64,000 bases of DNA, taken from contig CM048552.1 in the NCBI GenBank assembly GCA_026413225.1, forward strand, positions 136,165,053 to 136,229,052. The letters run 5' to 3'. The DNA comes from Otis tarda. Taxonomy: Eukaryota; Chordata; Aves; Otidiformes; Otididae. Positions 14,838-25,410 of this stretch are shown piece by piece (within the stretch, counting starts at the first letter, position 1; each line of letters starts with the position of its first letter). Below the pieces are notes generated by a model. It saw only the letters and a list, made by a program, of their open reading frames with translations, was not told the DNA's origin and made no database searches. Position numbers and translations under genes: made by a program.

Positions 14838-14842
14838 AGAGC
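14838..14842. repeat. Target-site duplication, left copy (AGAGC)
   Basis: These five bases immediately before the LTR are identical to the five bases immediately after it (15431-15435). This marks the retroviral integration site and fixes both LTR boundaries. Confidence 0.85.
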
Positions 14843-15430
14843 TGTCCTGGTTTCAGCTGGGATGGAGCTAATTTTCTTCTCAGTAGCTGCTATGTTTTGG
14901 ATTTAGTACTGGACTTGGTATGTGAAAAATGTTGATAATACACTGATGTTATTGGCTGTTGCTAAAGAGAGTAAGGACACTTTCCAGCTTCCCAGGTTTC
15001 ACTAATGGGCAGAGCAGGAAGTTGGGAGAGGTATAGCCAGTAAGTTGACCCAAACTGACCACAGAGAGTATTCCATGCCATAAACTTCATGCTCAGTATA
15101 TGAGTGGGGGTTGGCCAGGGGGCAGCCCCCTCTCTCTTGCTCCTTTGCTTGCTGCTCGGTTTTGTTTCTGTGATCACTACTCAGGATGGGCTGTATCACT
15201 CTGGATGGGTGCCAGGTGGTGAGAAATTGTGCATCGTTCATTTTGTACATTTTAGTATCCATATATTCTATTATTATTATAATCTTCCTTTGCTATTCTA
15301 GTAAACTGTCTTCATCTCAACCCACATGTTTTCTTTTCTTCCCAATTCTCTCCCCCATCCCTCTGGGGAGGGGGAGGGTGAGGAAGAAACTGTTTGATAC
15401 AACATTTGTAATTGGAGTTAAACCACAACA
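14843..15430 (+). mobile_element. Solo LTR of an avian endogenous retrovirus, plus strand
   Basis: A 588-bp element begins TGTCCTGGTTTCAGCTGGGA and ends AACCACAACA, so it has the TG...CA termini of an LTR and is flanked by a perfect 5-bp duplication. Its order of sequence blocks matches the 52505-53064 element read in reverse: the opening GGTTT...GCTGGGA, a CCAAACTGACC-like block, then a CATGCTCAGTATAT promoter block. The right part has a T/A-rich ATTATTATTATAAT stretch and a C/G-rich AGGGGGAGGGTGAGG segment typical of this family's U5. No internal retroviral genes lie next to it, so it is a solo LTR left by recombination between two LTRs. A 5-bp duplication fits ERVL-like elements; the family name is from memory and not certain. 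Confidence 0.88.
15093..15104 (+). promoter_or_regulatory. Degenerate TATA region of the plus-strand LTR
   Basis: TCAGTATATGAG lies about 255 bp into the LTR. The 52505-53064 LTR has CAGCATATAAAA at the equivalent place, so this is the old core promoter with its TATA box altered. No AATAAA signal is seen downstream within this copy. Activity is doubtful. Confidence 0.5.
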
Positions 15431-15435
15431 AGAGC
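15431..15435. repeat. Target-site duplication, right copy (AGAGC)
   Basis: Identical to 14838-14842 and directly adjacent to the terminal CA of the LTR. Confidence 0.85.
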
Positions 15436-18400
15436 ATATGATTTCATTTGAGAATTAAATATGAGCCTAAACAATAGATGTGCTAAACAAAAAAAAATTA
15501 CATTGAAACAAATCATATAACTCAACACTTATTTCAGGAATCCAAAATGGACATGCAGCTTATCTTTGATCAAATTGATTTTCAGTTTTAGGTCAATGGA
15601 AATGGCACTTGGGATTCCTCCCTATGGAATTTAGGCCATAATTTCCAATTGTTACCTATCATGTAAGACACTATACTGCATAGAGCTCAGCTTCTACTGC
15701 AGGACACTGAAAAACTTTAATTCTTATTGGATCAATAGGTTTTGAGGTTTACTGGAGTCTGAAGGATCACTCTTTGGGGCATAACATATCCTGTTGCTAT
15801 TGAAGAACAATGGAAATGCAGTCATCAAAGTTACTGAGATCGCCTTTAGTTATAGCAACATAAGAAATCGGGATCTGTGGCATTGCCTTGCTAGATGACA
15901 CCGTTACCCATGCTTACCAGATGTATTTTCAGGTGGCTCAAAACACTCAAGAGAAAGCCCTACTGCTACACGAAATATCCTTTTAAGCCTCATTGCATCC
16001 GTGTCTGCTCATTAATTTCTTTTCTACTTGGTGTATAGTTCAATGGTTTTGTTACTGATGCAACTGTCCAACTGCTTGGAGAATCCTGCTAAACTCTTGG
16101 GCTTAGTGGTTTTCGTATGGCAGTAAGTTCTACGTGTCCGTAATTCACTGCTAAACAGAAGGATACCTCTGTGTGTTTCAAAGGTGTTTTTTTTTATTTC
16201 AGTTGCATCAAATATCTCCTTAAACATAGCACCTGATTGCCTTCCTCTGCACCAAGATTTCACATATCTTTCAAACTCTTCTTTATCTCCTCTCTGAAAC
16301 AAAGTGTTCCTGTTTATTCAGTTTATATTCCTATGGGAAACTTCCATTGCTTCTAATTATTTCTATAAGGAGTCCATAAACAGGTAAAATGTTATAAAAG
16401 ACAGTGAAATAAGGGAAATTATTTTTATATGTATATCAGAAATATGCATGTGCATGTTTCTGTGTGCATATGTGCACCTGCAGAATATCTGAAGTATTGG
16501 CACTTCAGAGGTATAATATCACAACACTGCACAAAAAATCTGAATTATAGGACTATCTTATTAAATATTGGTGCTTCTACAAATTCAACTCTGTAGATAG
16601 GTGAATATTTTATGTCAGTACCTATATGTGCATAGAAGTACCTACACACTCCCACCCATGCACCCACACATTATGTCTGAGATACCTTATACATGTGTAA
16701 TAAAGTATGTTACATATACCATGTAGTATTATTTTTATTATTACTAATCTTCTCATTTAGACATCCAGGCATGCTTTGACCATCACTGCAGATAAAGAAC
16801 ACTTTGGTGAATTTTTTTAAGGTCCTTCCCACCCCTGTTTTTTTCTTTTTAAAACTAGCAATATTGTCCATGATACTGTTTTGTTGACATACGGCATCTA
16901 TCTTCCTACTGCTAGTTTACCTAGCTTTGTTAAGTCCCTTTGTTAGGTGTTTTTCACACACTGTTATACTTCAGGTGAGATCTTCTGTCATTTGAAATGT
17001 ATTTGACAGCATTCATAGTGCAGCTCTGCAGTCATTGCTTGGCTGGCCTTTTGCCAGCATGGCACCTGGGTATTTATTTGTATTCCTGCTTTTTTACGGC
17101 TTGCCATTCTATAATCACACTTCTCTCACCTCATGATTACTTAATTTCCTTAACAGCCCCCACTTCAGGAATTTTGGCAAAAGTAGTTTTTAAAAGTCCA
17201 AATAAATTATTTCAGATTATTTTACTTTTGACATTACTACGGTAGCGTCTACAATAAATTGTCAGTAGATTGAAAACACCACTTTCTTTTACAGCATCTA
17301 TGTTGATTTGTGGGTATTATGTATCTTCATTTTCCTGTTGGTTTCTGATGACTTCCTTTCATTACTGTTTCATCCTGTTACTCAATGCTGACGCTAGACA
17401 AACTTGTTTATAATTTCCACAGTTACCACAGAGCCTTTGTTAGAGGTAGGACTGAAATTTGCTACCCTGAGGTCTGCTGTTAGAATAACATGGTGTATTT
17501 TGTTAACAACACAACCATTTCTTTCTTATGTTTCCACAGAAGCCTTGGTGGAGCAGCAGCCAAGTTTTCTTCTAAATACACTAGTGCTTAGTATAGCAGC
17601 TTGTTCTAACATCTCTTCTTTTGACACCTCAGTCTCACAAGGTTTCAGCTTTATTAGCTGGAAAACAGCTAGTTCCAAGGTTTTCTGTAGTAAAAATGCA
17701 TGCAGGAAAATAATTCCATTTAAAGACCTCACCTACCTCCTTTACATTTTTAAAGGCACATGAATGAGGGAGAGGCAGCATGAGAAAGTATAATCCTAAC
17801 CAAATGCTCATAGGCATGTCTGGGAGAGAGGAGTGGGAGAACCCTAGGTTCAAATCCCTGATCTATGCCCTTGATCCAAGGACCAAAAGGCCATGAAGTA
17901 CACAAATCAAGCAGTGTCTTTGGATTATGACAACACCACACAATAAAATTAACACGTTAATTATCTTCATTGAAGAATGTTGTACGTAGACAAGCTCTTA
18001 CTCGTTTTCTCTATTTCTATATATTTAAATGCTAATTACTTTCTTTGAAAACTAAGAATACCCTCAAAGTAAATTCCAGGCTCTCATCAAGATGCTTTCC
18101 AGAGAGATGTAAGCTTGAGAGTCCTCAGACTTAAAAAAGAAGCTTGGGGAGTGGGGCAGATAGAGAGGAAAAAAAGAGGGACCAAACATGGGTTTTCCTG
18201 CTCTGGGTAAGCACTCATATTCTTTCAGGCGTGTTTTTGTGTAATCAAATGCATTGGATGGGCACTGAAAATTGCTTCCGAGTCTGGCAACAGAATCAGG
18301 TGCCCAGGGTATTTCTGTTAAGACTGAGGCAGTCTTAGTATGTAAATAAGTACTTCTGTAACAGCCCCTGAAACAATACATAGACTCTAATAGTTTTCTA

Positions 18401-21400
18401 CTAATACTAGGTAGCAGATAAACCAGAGGTTTTCAGGACTACAGCTGTGAATTTAGATGCCCAAGTTTCACTGAAAGCCCCTTTTCAACTGAAACATCTC
18501 TAGCTGCAATTGTCCTGCACATCACTGGAAGATAGGGTACCTAAAGAGGCAAACAGAGCCAAGGAAGTACTGGTGCCACCAGTACTTCTGAGTGACTAAT
18601 TTTTGTTCTTGGACATTTCCACAAAAGAAAAACACTCGCTTGTTTTTTTTTTAAGAGATATCCTAGATTCTCTGGAAGAGAGGAGAGGACTCACAGGTAT
18701 GAAGGCATCTCTAGTTATCTCAAAATAACACTGACTGTGGAGGGAAGGAGAGCTAAAGCTCTGTGTCTCTCTATTTCTAGTTGCTACCTAGACAGCTCTT
18801 GTTTTGGCATTTACAGGTTCTACTCTTTGGTGTTAATTGTCCTCACACATTGTAGGAAGAGCGGACATACCTCCTAAAGGAAACTCCTACTGGGTAGAAG
18901 AACACCTTGTAAATCCTAAATCCTCCTTGTGAATGCAGACTGAACTATTTATTACTATTTAGGCATATATACTACATTCAACTATGTATCTTTAGTGCTT
19001 TCCCCTCGCTTCTGCAAAGTCCTGGAAAGATCCCACATGAAACCAGCCAATGATTTTCTTAAGACAATAACATCCTTGCTAACTTGCAAGTCGATTTTCT
19101 ACTTTTTTTCCTCTTCCTTCACCTTACAGCATTAGCACCATTGCTAACATGGAAGAGTGCGTGCCTAATAAAGTAATTTTGTAAACTTCCAGTGCAGCTG
19201 CTAACTAGAGGGCTGCTTCATGTCCATAGGTGAGCACTCCAGTGAGTGGTTGCAGCTGGTGAAGAATATAAGCCCAGGGAAGAAAAGTCAGCCTGAAGCA
19301 CTGAGGAAGATTTCCCTAATTGGAGGAGGAGGAGGAGGAGAGACAGCTCTGTGAGAAGGACCATCAGTGAGCCTCTCTAGAGGCACTGAGTCAAGGAAGG
19401 AAACTCTTTGGCCTAGGACTAGACTAGAAGTGAGTAAAGAAAAGTTCATTCTAGCTGGACTGCAACACTTGTTGAAAGATTAAAAATAGCAAGGATCCCT
19501 TAAACTCTGCAATCTTTTATTTAGTCAGCTCTTCTTCTGTGGTCCTGAGGGAAGCTGGACTAAAAAAGACTAGCAAATATAAACTCAATCTTGCCTTTCT
19601 GTTGAACTCTCAGCTCCTGTTGACAGCTATTTTGGTCTGTAGGGAATAAAGATTTGGACAGTTGTTCTTCTGTGCCCTCTTTCTTGGAAACTTTAAACAA
19701 AAATGAGCAAAAAACTCATTAAGAAAGTAAATTAATCAAAGTAAGGCAGAGGAAAAGCTCCATCAAATTGTGCTAGACTAAGGACAGCCATGTTTGCATG
19801 AATATTCACAGCAAATTCTTCTGCTACCTCAACCTGACAGCCTCTGTTTATTCAAGAGCAAAGTTATAAGCCACTAGATAAACTAATCAAAGGACTTGTT
19901 CTATAGCTTTGTCATATATTGTTCATGAAGTTGGACATTTACTCTATTCCCTTGAGTTATTTTGTACTGACATGGAGTTCTAGCCTAGCATTTCATTAGG
20001 TTCATAAGCAATACAGGCTGAAATAAATGAATAAAGGCAGAAAGGTATTGAATGTTTTGCAGGCAACTTTACAATTTGAATGTTTTTCATTTCTGTTGAG
20101 AATTCAAATGTTGCTTGTGTTTTACCAATCCAAAATATCAATCTACACACATTTTTATCCATTTCATGGAGCAGTGACTCTAGAAAGTTGCCTATATACA
20201 TAAGATGACATAAGGTAATAAAGGGAAAGTGTCATAGTCACTCTTAATTTCACAGAGCAACTACAGCAGCAGGAAATGCAGTTACCAACAAATAAAACAG
20301 TGGCCTGAAGGTGAACATATGGTATTTGTCATACTGCTCAGCTGTGAAACTTGCCAATATGGCCATAGGAGGGGAAAAAAAAAACAAAAGAAACTATTTC
20401 ATTTCAGTGGAGTGTATTACTGGTTTGATGTAAGTAAACCCTATTATCAAAGGCTGGAAGTTAAATTAAAAGACAATTATAGAAAAATCTGAAACATTTA
20501 AAATGAAAAAAATTATCTCCCTGAATTGCAGGAGACCATGTATTCTCTCACTGCAATAAATTGAAATAATTGAAATTCAGAATGTTTAATTATACCCTAG
20601 TGCAGCAAATAATAATCTTTATCTCATTGTCTCATATGAAAGATGGTGTGGGTGAGCATATGGATCTTAAAGATGATTAAATTAGTGACTAATTTACTGC
20701 AAAAAGAGAAGAAAACAGAAATAAATAGAAGTTGGAAAAGAAAAATGTCTCTTCTTTTACAGATAGCATATGACTAAAAATAGAGCATACACAAATTTCA
20801 GTATTTTATATAAGCATAGTAAGGCTCATATTTAAGACATAATATTCCCTTACATCTTAGCAGAAGTGATACCTGATTAGATGGTGGATCTTGGCTGAGG
20901 TCTATGGATAGCAGGCTGGTAGTTGTGCTTGGAAGTAACTATTGTCACTTACTGTGAGACTTTGGGTGGGTCAGCTGCTCTTTCTGATCTTGAAGGGACA
21001 ATGCCCTAGATATAATAATGCGCCTTTCTTGTAAGGAAGGATTTTGCCTTTCCAGAGCACATAGAAGCTACTGTGACCAAGACACCAAAGAAGATGTGCC
21101 AGAAATTAGGGTCCAAAAGTCTTACTTAGGTGGGTAAATAAAATATCAAGTTTTTCAAAGTGCTCAGCTGGCAATAATTCCCTTTCAAGAGACAGCTGAT
21201 GAGAGTTCAGCACTTTCAGAAAGGGGTTACTTACTTTTAAGCGTGCATGTTGGAAAGTTTGCCTCAAGTGCATGAGATTGCAAAGATGAAACTGTCTTGT
21301 TTTCTTAAACCAAAGTCAGAGTGAAAATAAAGCTGACTGAAATGATGGTTAGCTGATTAATCTGTATAATTTGCTGCCATAAGACCTTATTGAGGCTAAG

Positions 21401-21458
21401 GGCCGAGTACAACGTGCTGTATGTGCAAAGTTGCCTTGATTTAAAAACACTTAGTGAT
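15436..21458. other. Unique noncoding sequence
   Basis: No gene or interspersed repeat is recognised with confidence. Small features include a purine/pyrimidine-alternating tract at about 16426-16480, a (GGA)n tract at 19322-19340 and an isolated B-box-like GGTTCAAATCC at 17847-17857 without a tRNA around it. The longest open frame is 119 codons (17404-17763, plus), with no family motif I recognise. Confidence 0.6.
19322..19340. repeat. (GGA)n microsatellite
   Basis: About six perfect GGA triplets on the plus strand within a generally purine-rich stretch. Confidence 0.9.
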
Positions 21459-21795
21459 TATCATAGGATGACGGGATAATTCAGGCTAGGAGGGACCTCA
21501 GGAGGCTTCCAGTCCACTCTCCTGCCTGAAACAGGGCCAGCTCTGGGGGAAGACCAGGCTGTTCAGGGCTTCTACCAATTGGGGCTTGAAGTGCACCAAG
21601 GAAGGAGATGGCACCCCTGCTCAGGGAGACAGTTTCTCTCTGTACCCAGCCTGAATCTCTCTCATGCCAACTTGTACCTATTGTCTCTTGCCTTCCCGCC
21701 CTGCAATACTGTGAGGAGCCTGGCTCCAGCTTCTTCCTGACCTCCGTGTATGTACTGGAAGGTGGCTGTTGGGTGCCTCCAAAGCCACCTTCAGT
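21459..21795 (-). repeat. CR1 LINE 3' region, minus orientation
   Basis: Read on the plus strand it opens with a decayed tail (TCATAGGATGACGGGATAAT), then AGGAGGGACCTCAGGAGGCT, CCAGTCCACTCTCCTGCC and onwards through GAGCCTGGCTCCAGCTTC and TACTGGAAGGTGGCTGTT. This is the reverse complement of the last roughly 330 bp of an avian CR1, including the 3' UTR and the region just upstream. Similarity fades after about 21790. The divergence suggests an older subfamily. The open frames crossing it on both strands are shadows of this repeat. Confidence 0.88.
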
Positions 21796-22500
21796 TCTCA
21801 AAGTGGATTCCATGGTCATAAAAGCCAAATTGGTCACTGGCAACAGCTGGACAGTCAGCTCAAGCCCCTTCCTTTCAGTGGGAGGACCCAGGAGGGAAGC
21901 ACCAGGACCTCCCGTGGCAGTGGCAGAGGTGCCTGTGTGTGACAATGGTCCAAGGTCCTGCCCAAGGCCCCAGCAGCAGGCAGGGCTGGGAGACTAAGCC
22001 TGTGTCCTAGTAGAAGGGGAGGTCTCCCTCTGCCATCCCCCACCGCTTCCTCCTGGTGCTGCCATGGGTCTAGGATGCCTCCCTGGGCACAGCTTTCTGC
22101 CCCTGCCTGCCACCCTCCTTGCAGGCCCATGGGTGGAAGGACAGCCCCCTGCCACTGCCAGAAGCCTCCAGCTATCCCCACCATGGGAGCCCCTGAGTGC
22201 CCCACAGCCTCTGCCTGGGCTCTCTTCACCCAGGGGCTCAGGGAGGGGCCCCTCAACCTCTCCTTCACCTCTCCCTGGGACCAGACCACCTGCTCTCCAC
22301 CTCCTGCAGCCCATACACAGCAGCAGACACAGTCATCACCGTGTCTGCCCTGGGAATGCGTTGGAGGCAACGGGCAGCTGGGCAGATGTGGCTGGGCCAT
22401 GGCCGGAGGTGTCCCCTCACCCCTGGCCATGGTCCTCCTCCCCAGCGGCCTCGCAGCACGACTGTCTCAGCCAACGCCACCCTCGCAGCAAAGCTTTAAT
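21796..22500. other. GC-rich, CpG-poor block of unknown origin
   Basis: Base composition rises sharply from that of the flanks, with many CCTGC, CCATGG and CCTCC motifs. Only about a dozen CpG dinucleotides can be counted, so it is not a CpG island. Several open frames of 100-190 codons overlap here on both strands, but they use different frames and have proline/serine or glycine/arginine-rich low-complexity products, as expected from GC-rich DNA with few stops. It adjoins the 5' side of the minus-strand CR1, so it may be a further decayed part of that element or a separate insertion; I cannot decide. Confidence 0.5.
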
Positions 22501-24879
22501 CTGGTTCGGCTAAACCCCACTAATTTTAGGTATGAACTCTAGTAAACTGGTTTAAATTCAGCTTGCGGTGACTCAGCTGGCATTCATAAACACTAGCGTA
22601 ACGAAAAACTAATTTTAAATCTGTCATCTTGTGTACAGTTGCATCAGTTTAACTGGAGCGGCTTGCAGGCAGATTTAAGCTAAGCTGGCGCTGCTTGGTT
22701 GCAGAAGAGACTGGGTCTGGAAAAGCTGACGTGCTGATACAAGTAAGACTGTCAGTTGTAATTATAAAATACTTCAGCTCAGGTATCTTCCTGCTGCAGG
22801 GTATAAACTAATCACCTGCTGCCATACCGAAGAAACCTTTCTTCCTTCAGGTGCTCTCGGTGGAGCGAGCGAACGCCTTCCTCCAAAACACCTACTGTCA
22901 TCTGGGGCCTCAGAAAGGCTTGTGAGATGGACAGACCACTACCCACTTCCATAAAATAATTAAAATTCTCAAGTAAAACATGGTGATGTTATCATTAAAT
23001 TGGGACTGAATCCAAGGTAATAGAGAGCGTGGAACAAGCAGTCCCCTTCCGCCGGATCAGATGCCTTTCTTGGCATTAATTGGGAGTGCGTCAGCAGGGG
23101 AGGTAACTCTGTTAGCTAAATGAATAACGTTACTAAAGTTTCTCAGATTGTCTGTGCCAAACCTGTGCTTAATCGGCCTGACTTGGAAAGGCTATAAAGG
23201 ATCATTTTATTAATCTCTAAGGTCAGGTTTTTAGCAAGGATTTTGAATTATTAAAGAAACTGGCTGATAATTGGGGCAGGAGGTAGAGTCACGCTCAGCT
23301 TTGAAATCCCAGCATCAGCAAAACTTTCTTGAGACCTATTACTGGATTCAAAGGGGCTGAGACATGCATTTAGACATGAGAACTGCATTTTTTGTTGAAT
23401 CATTTAAAATATAGCCATAAAATTCATCTGGATCCAGCATGTTGTAGGGTTTGCTGAACTAAATTGTCCATGCTACTTTCATTGCTTAAGAGACATGGGT
23501 ACACCACTATAACCAGAGATTTAATGTTTCCTAACTTCCATTAAAAGAAAATCATCAAACACGAAACTACCAGTTCAAACAGTTGTACTGATCTATAGAA
23601 CATGGCTTGGAGAGTTTGGCCTGAGAACACGTCAGGGATGCAGGCAGAGAAGCAAGAGTAGATGAGGTCTCCTGTTGAGACTACCTCTCAGTGGTGTAAG
23701 CAACCTCCTTTCTGCATTGCCACAAGCTTCTTTCTCCCCATGAGGATGAGCTATCTATCTTGTACTTGGTTTTTCTGGGCAGGAGGCAAGCTGCAAGACT
23801 TCTTGACCTTTTTTCACTAGCTGCTAGCTTTGCCTCTTAGAGTCCCTTTTGTAGGCTGCATGATTAACAAGCTACTCTAGGCAGTCTCCATCCTGAACAA
23901 TGTAAGAACTGTGAGTTTTCATTCCCTTTCCACTTCTCTAAGGAGTGGAAGTTGACTCCTCCATCCAGCTCTGAACAGATGGGAAGATGTGGATCATACA
24001 CCATAGAAGCAACAGAGTCATGAAAGGGAGTAACATCCCCTAAAGATCTGATTTAGCACTCAGACTGGTAGGGGTAAACTTTCTATGGTTTAAAGCAGAT
24101 TTTAGTGCCACATTATTGTTTTTCACTCACTTGTCCTGCATAGAGACATAGGTTGGTCTACCTCAGCTTGTTAATGGGGAAAGAGATTAACTGAAGCTCT
24201 GCTCATGCAAGCAATGCAGCTATGGCTGTCTGGACTTCTCTCCACATAATAACCCAGGCATTTAACTAAAACATTGTAACATCAATCACTTGTTGTCACT
24301 AAAATCCAAGATCACTTCAGGGGATGAAAGTGATAACATCTGAAGTGTTGTAAAATTTCTTTCCTTCCCTCATCTCCACACCCCATGTACCTGAAATTGC
24401 ATCCAACTGTATGGAAGGGAAAAAATTCATATTCCTGTAGTGCTTGCTGATCTAAGGTCAGTGTTATCTTATTGGAAGTGAAAGCATGCATGTAGACTTC
24501 GTTTTCTTTTAATAAGAGTGAAACACTCGCTATGTACTTTCTTCTACTCAAGAATTACGTTTTACAGAAGGGATATATATCCCCTAATAAGCTCTTTTTC
24601 CTTTTTTTCCATTGCCTTTACTTTCTCAGTATCATCCTTTGAAAAACACTTTAATAGTTCTCCAAATGAGAATGGTCTTTCTTTTCCATCGCTTTGAGCT
24701 CTTTCCTGTGTGTAAACTGAGATGTTTGGAAAGGCAATATGCTTTCAGATTATTAAAAAATAGTTTTGTTATTGTTTTTGCAAAGACCAGCAGCCACAAG
24801 ATGTTATTAAATGTATTTCTGAATACATTTAATATTCAATTACAAGGCAGAAGAGATGGCTCAAAACAAATCTCAGGGT
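22501..24879. other. Unique noncoding sequence
   Basis: No exon is seen. At 22500-22680 several TTTAAA/GGTTTAAA-like segments recur and may be the remains of an old DNA transposon. The part at 23060-23260 has little simple sequence and several TAAT/ATTA cores, and is a reasonable place to look for a conserved noncoding element. Confidence 0.5.
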
Positions 24880-25216
24880 GGGCAGACTCCTTTGGGAAAT
24901 GTCATCTCCAAACTGAAGACTTTTTAGCTATAAGGGCAATAAGCCATTGGAACATGATCCCAAAGGACATGAGCAGAATTCTAGTGTCTGGAGACTTTAA
25001 ATCTAAATTGGAAACAAAACCCTAGCCACTCACTTCAGCGGGGATAGGATTTCACTCTGAACATTCTCTGAACAAGATATCTCACTAAGGTGCTTGAACT
25101 CATTATGGTTTTCATGAAAAGACTGACTGATGTTTTAGGGACTGTTACATGCAGGTTGGAATAGATGTTCGTAATGGATGCAGTAGAGGATTTAAAACCT
25201 CTGAAAGATTCTATGC
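24880..25216 (+). repeat. Ancient decayed CR1-type LINE 3' end
   Basis: The plus frame across 24930-25015 reads HWNMIPKDMSRILVSGDF followed by KSKLETK. This resembles the C-terminal HWN-x-LP-K-x-(short)-S-x-x-F-K-x-x-L signature of CR1-group ORF2 proteins. About 110 bp further on, AGGTTGGAATAGATGTTCGT and then AATGG correspond to the older CR1 3' UTR block, and the copy ends in GATTCTATGC. The divergence is far greater than in the other CR1 copies of the window, so this is an old insertion. The 137-codon open frame at 24612-25025 is partly made of it. The left edge is uncertain. Confidence 0.6.
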
Positions 25217-25261
25217 ATATTTCAATCTAATCTTCTAAGACATCTGTATTTTCTATCTGGG

Positions 25262-25410
25262 GAGCACAACGTGCTTTACAGCTATTGATGAACTGAGTTT
25301 TAGCAGTCCTGTGAGATCAGGAAACATGTGCTTGCTACAGATGCAGAAACTGAGGCACACAATGTTGAAGTAGCTTTCCAAGAGCCACAGAAAGGAATAA
25401 AAACATCCTC
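25262..25410 (-). repeat. MIR-like ancient SINE, minus orientation
   Basis: The order GTGCTTTACAGCTATTGATG, CCTGTGAGATCAGGAAAC, CTACAGATGCAGAAACTG, AGGCACAC and AAGTAGCTTTCCAAGAGCCA matches the reverse complement of the MIR core and tail. MIR is a tRNA-derived SINE of early amniotes, and scattered fossils are known outside mammals. It lies about 45 bp from an ancient CR1 end. I call it from recognised motif order, not from an alignment. Confidence 0.6.

Noticed and set aside
17847-17857. GGTTCAAATCC, a perfect tRNA B-box-like motif
   Set aside because: No A box, acceptor stem or cloverleaf can be arranged around it. At most it is part of a very old tRNA-derived SINE.
21855-22542. Overlapping open frames of 100-191 codons on both strands
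   Set aside because: They occur in several frames at once in a GC-rich block with few stop codons. The products are low-complexity and no domain is recognisable.
24612-25025. 137-codon frame that could be read as a small gene
   Set aside because: Its C-terminal part has the HWN...P...F-K signature of CR1 ORF2 and is followed by CR1-like 3' UTR, so it is an old LINE remnant.
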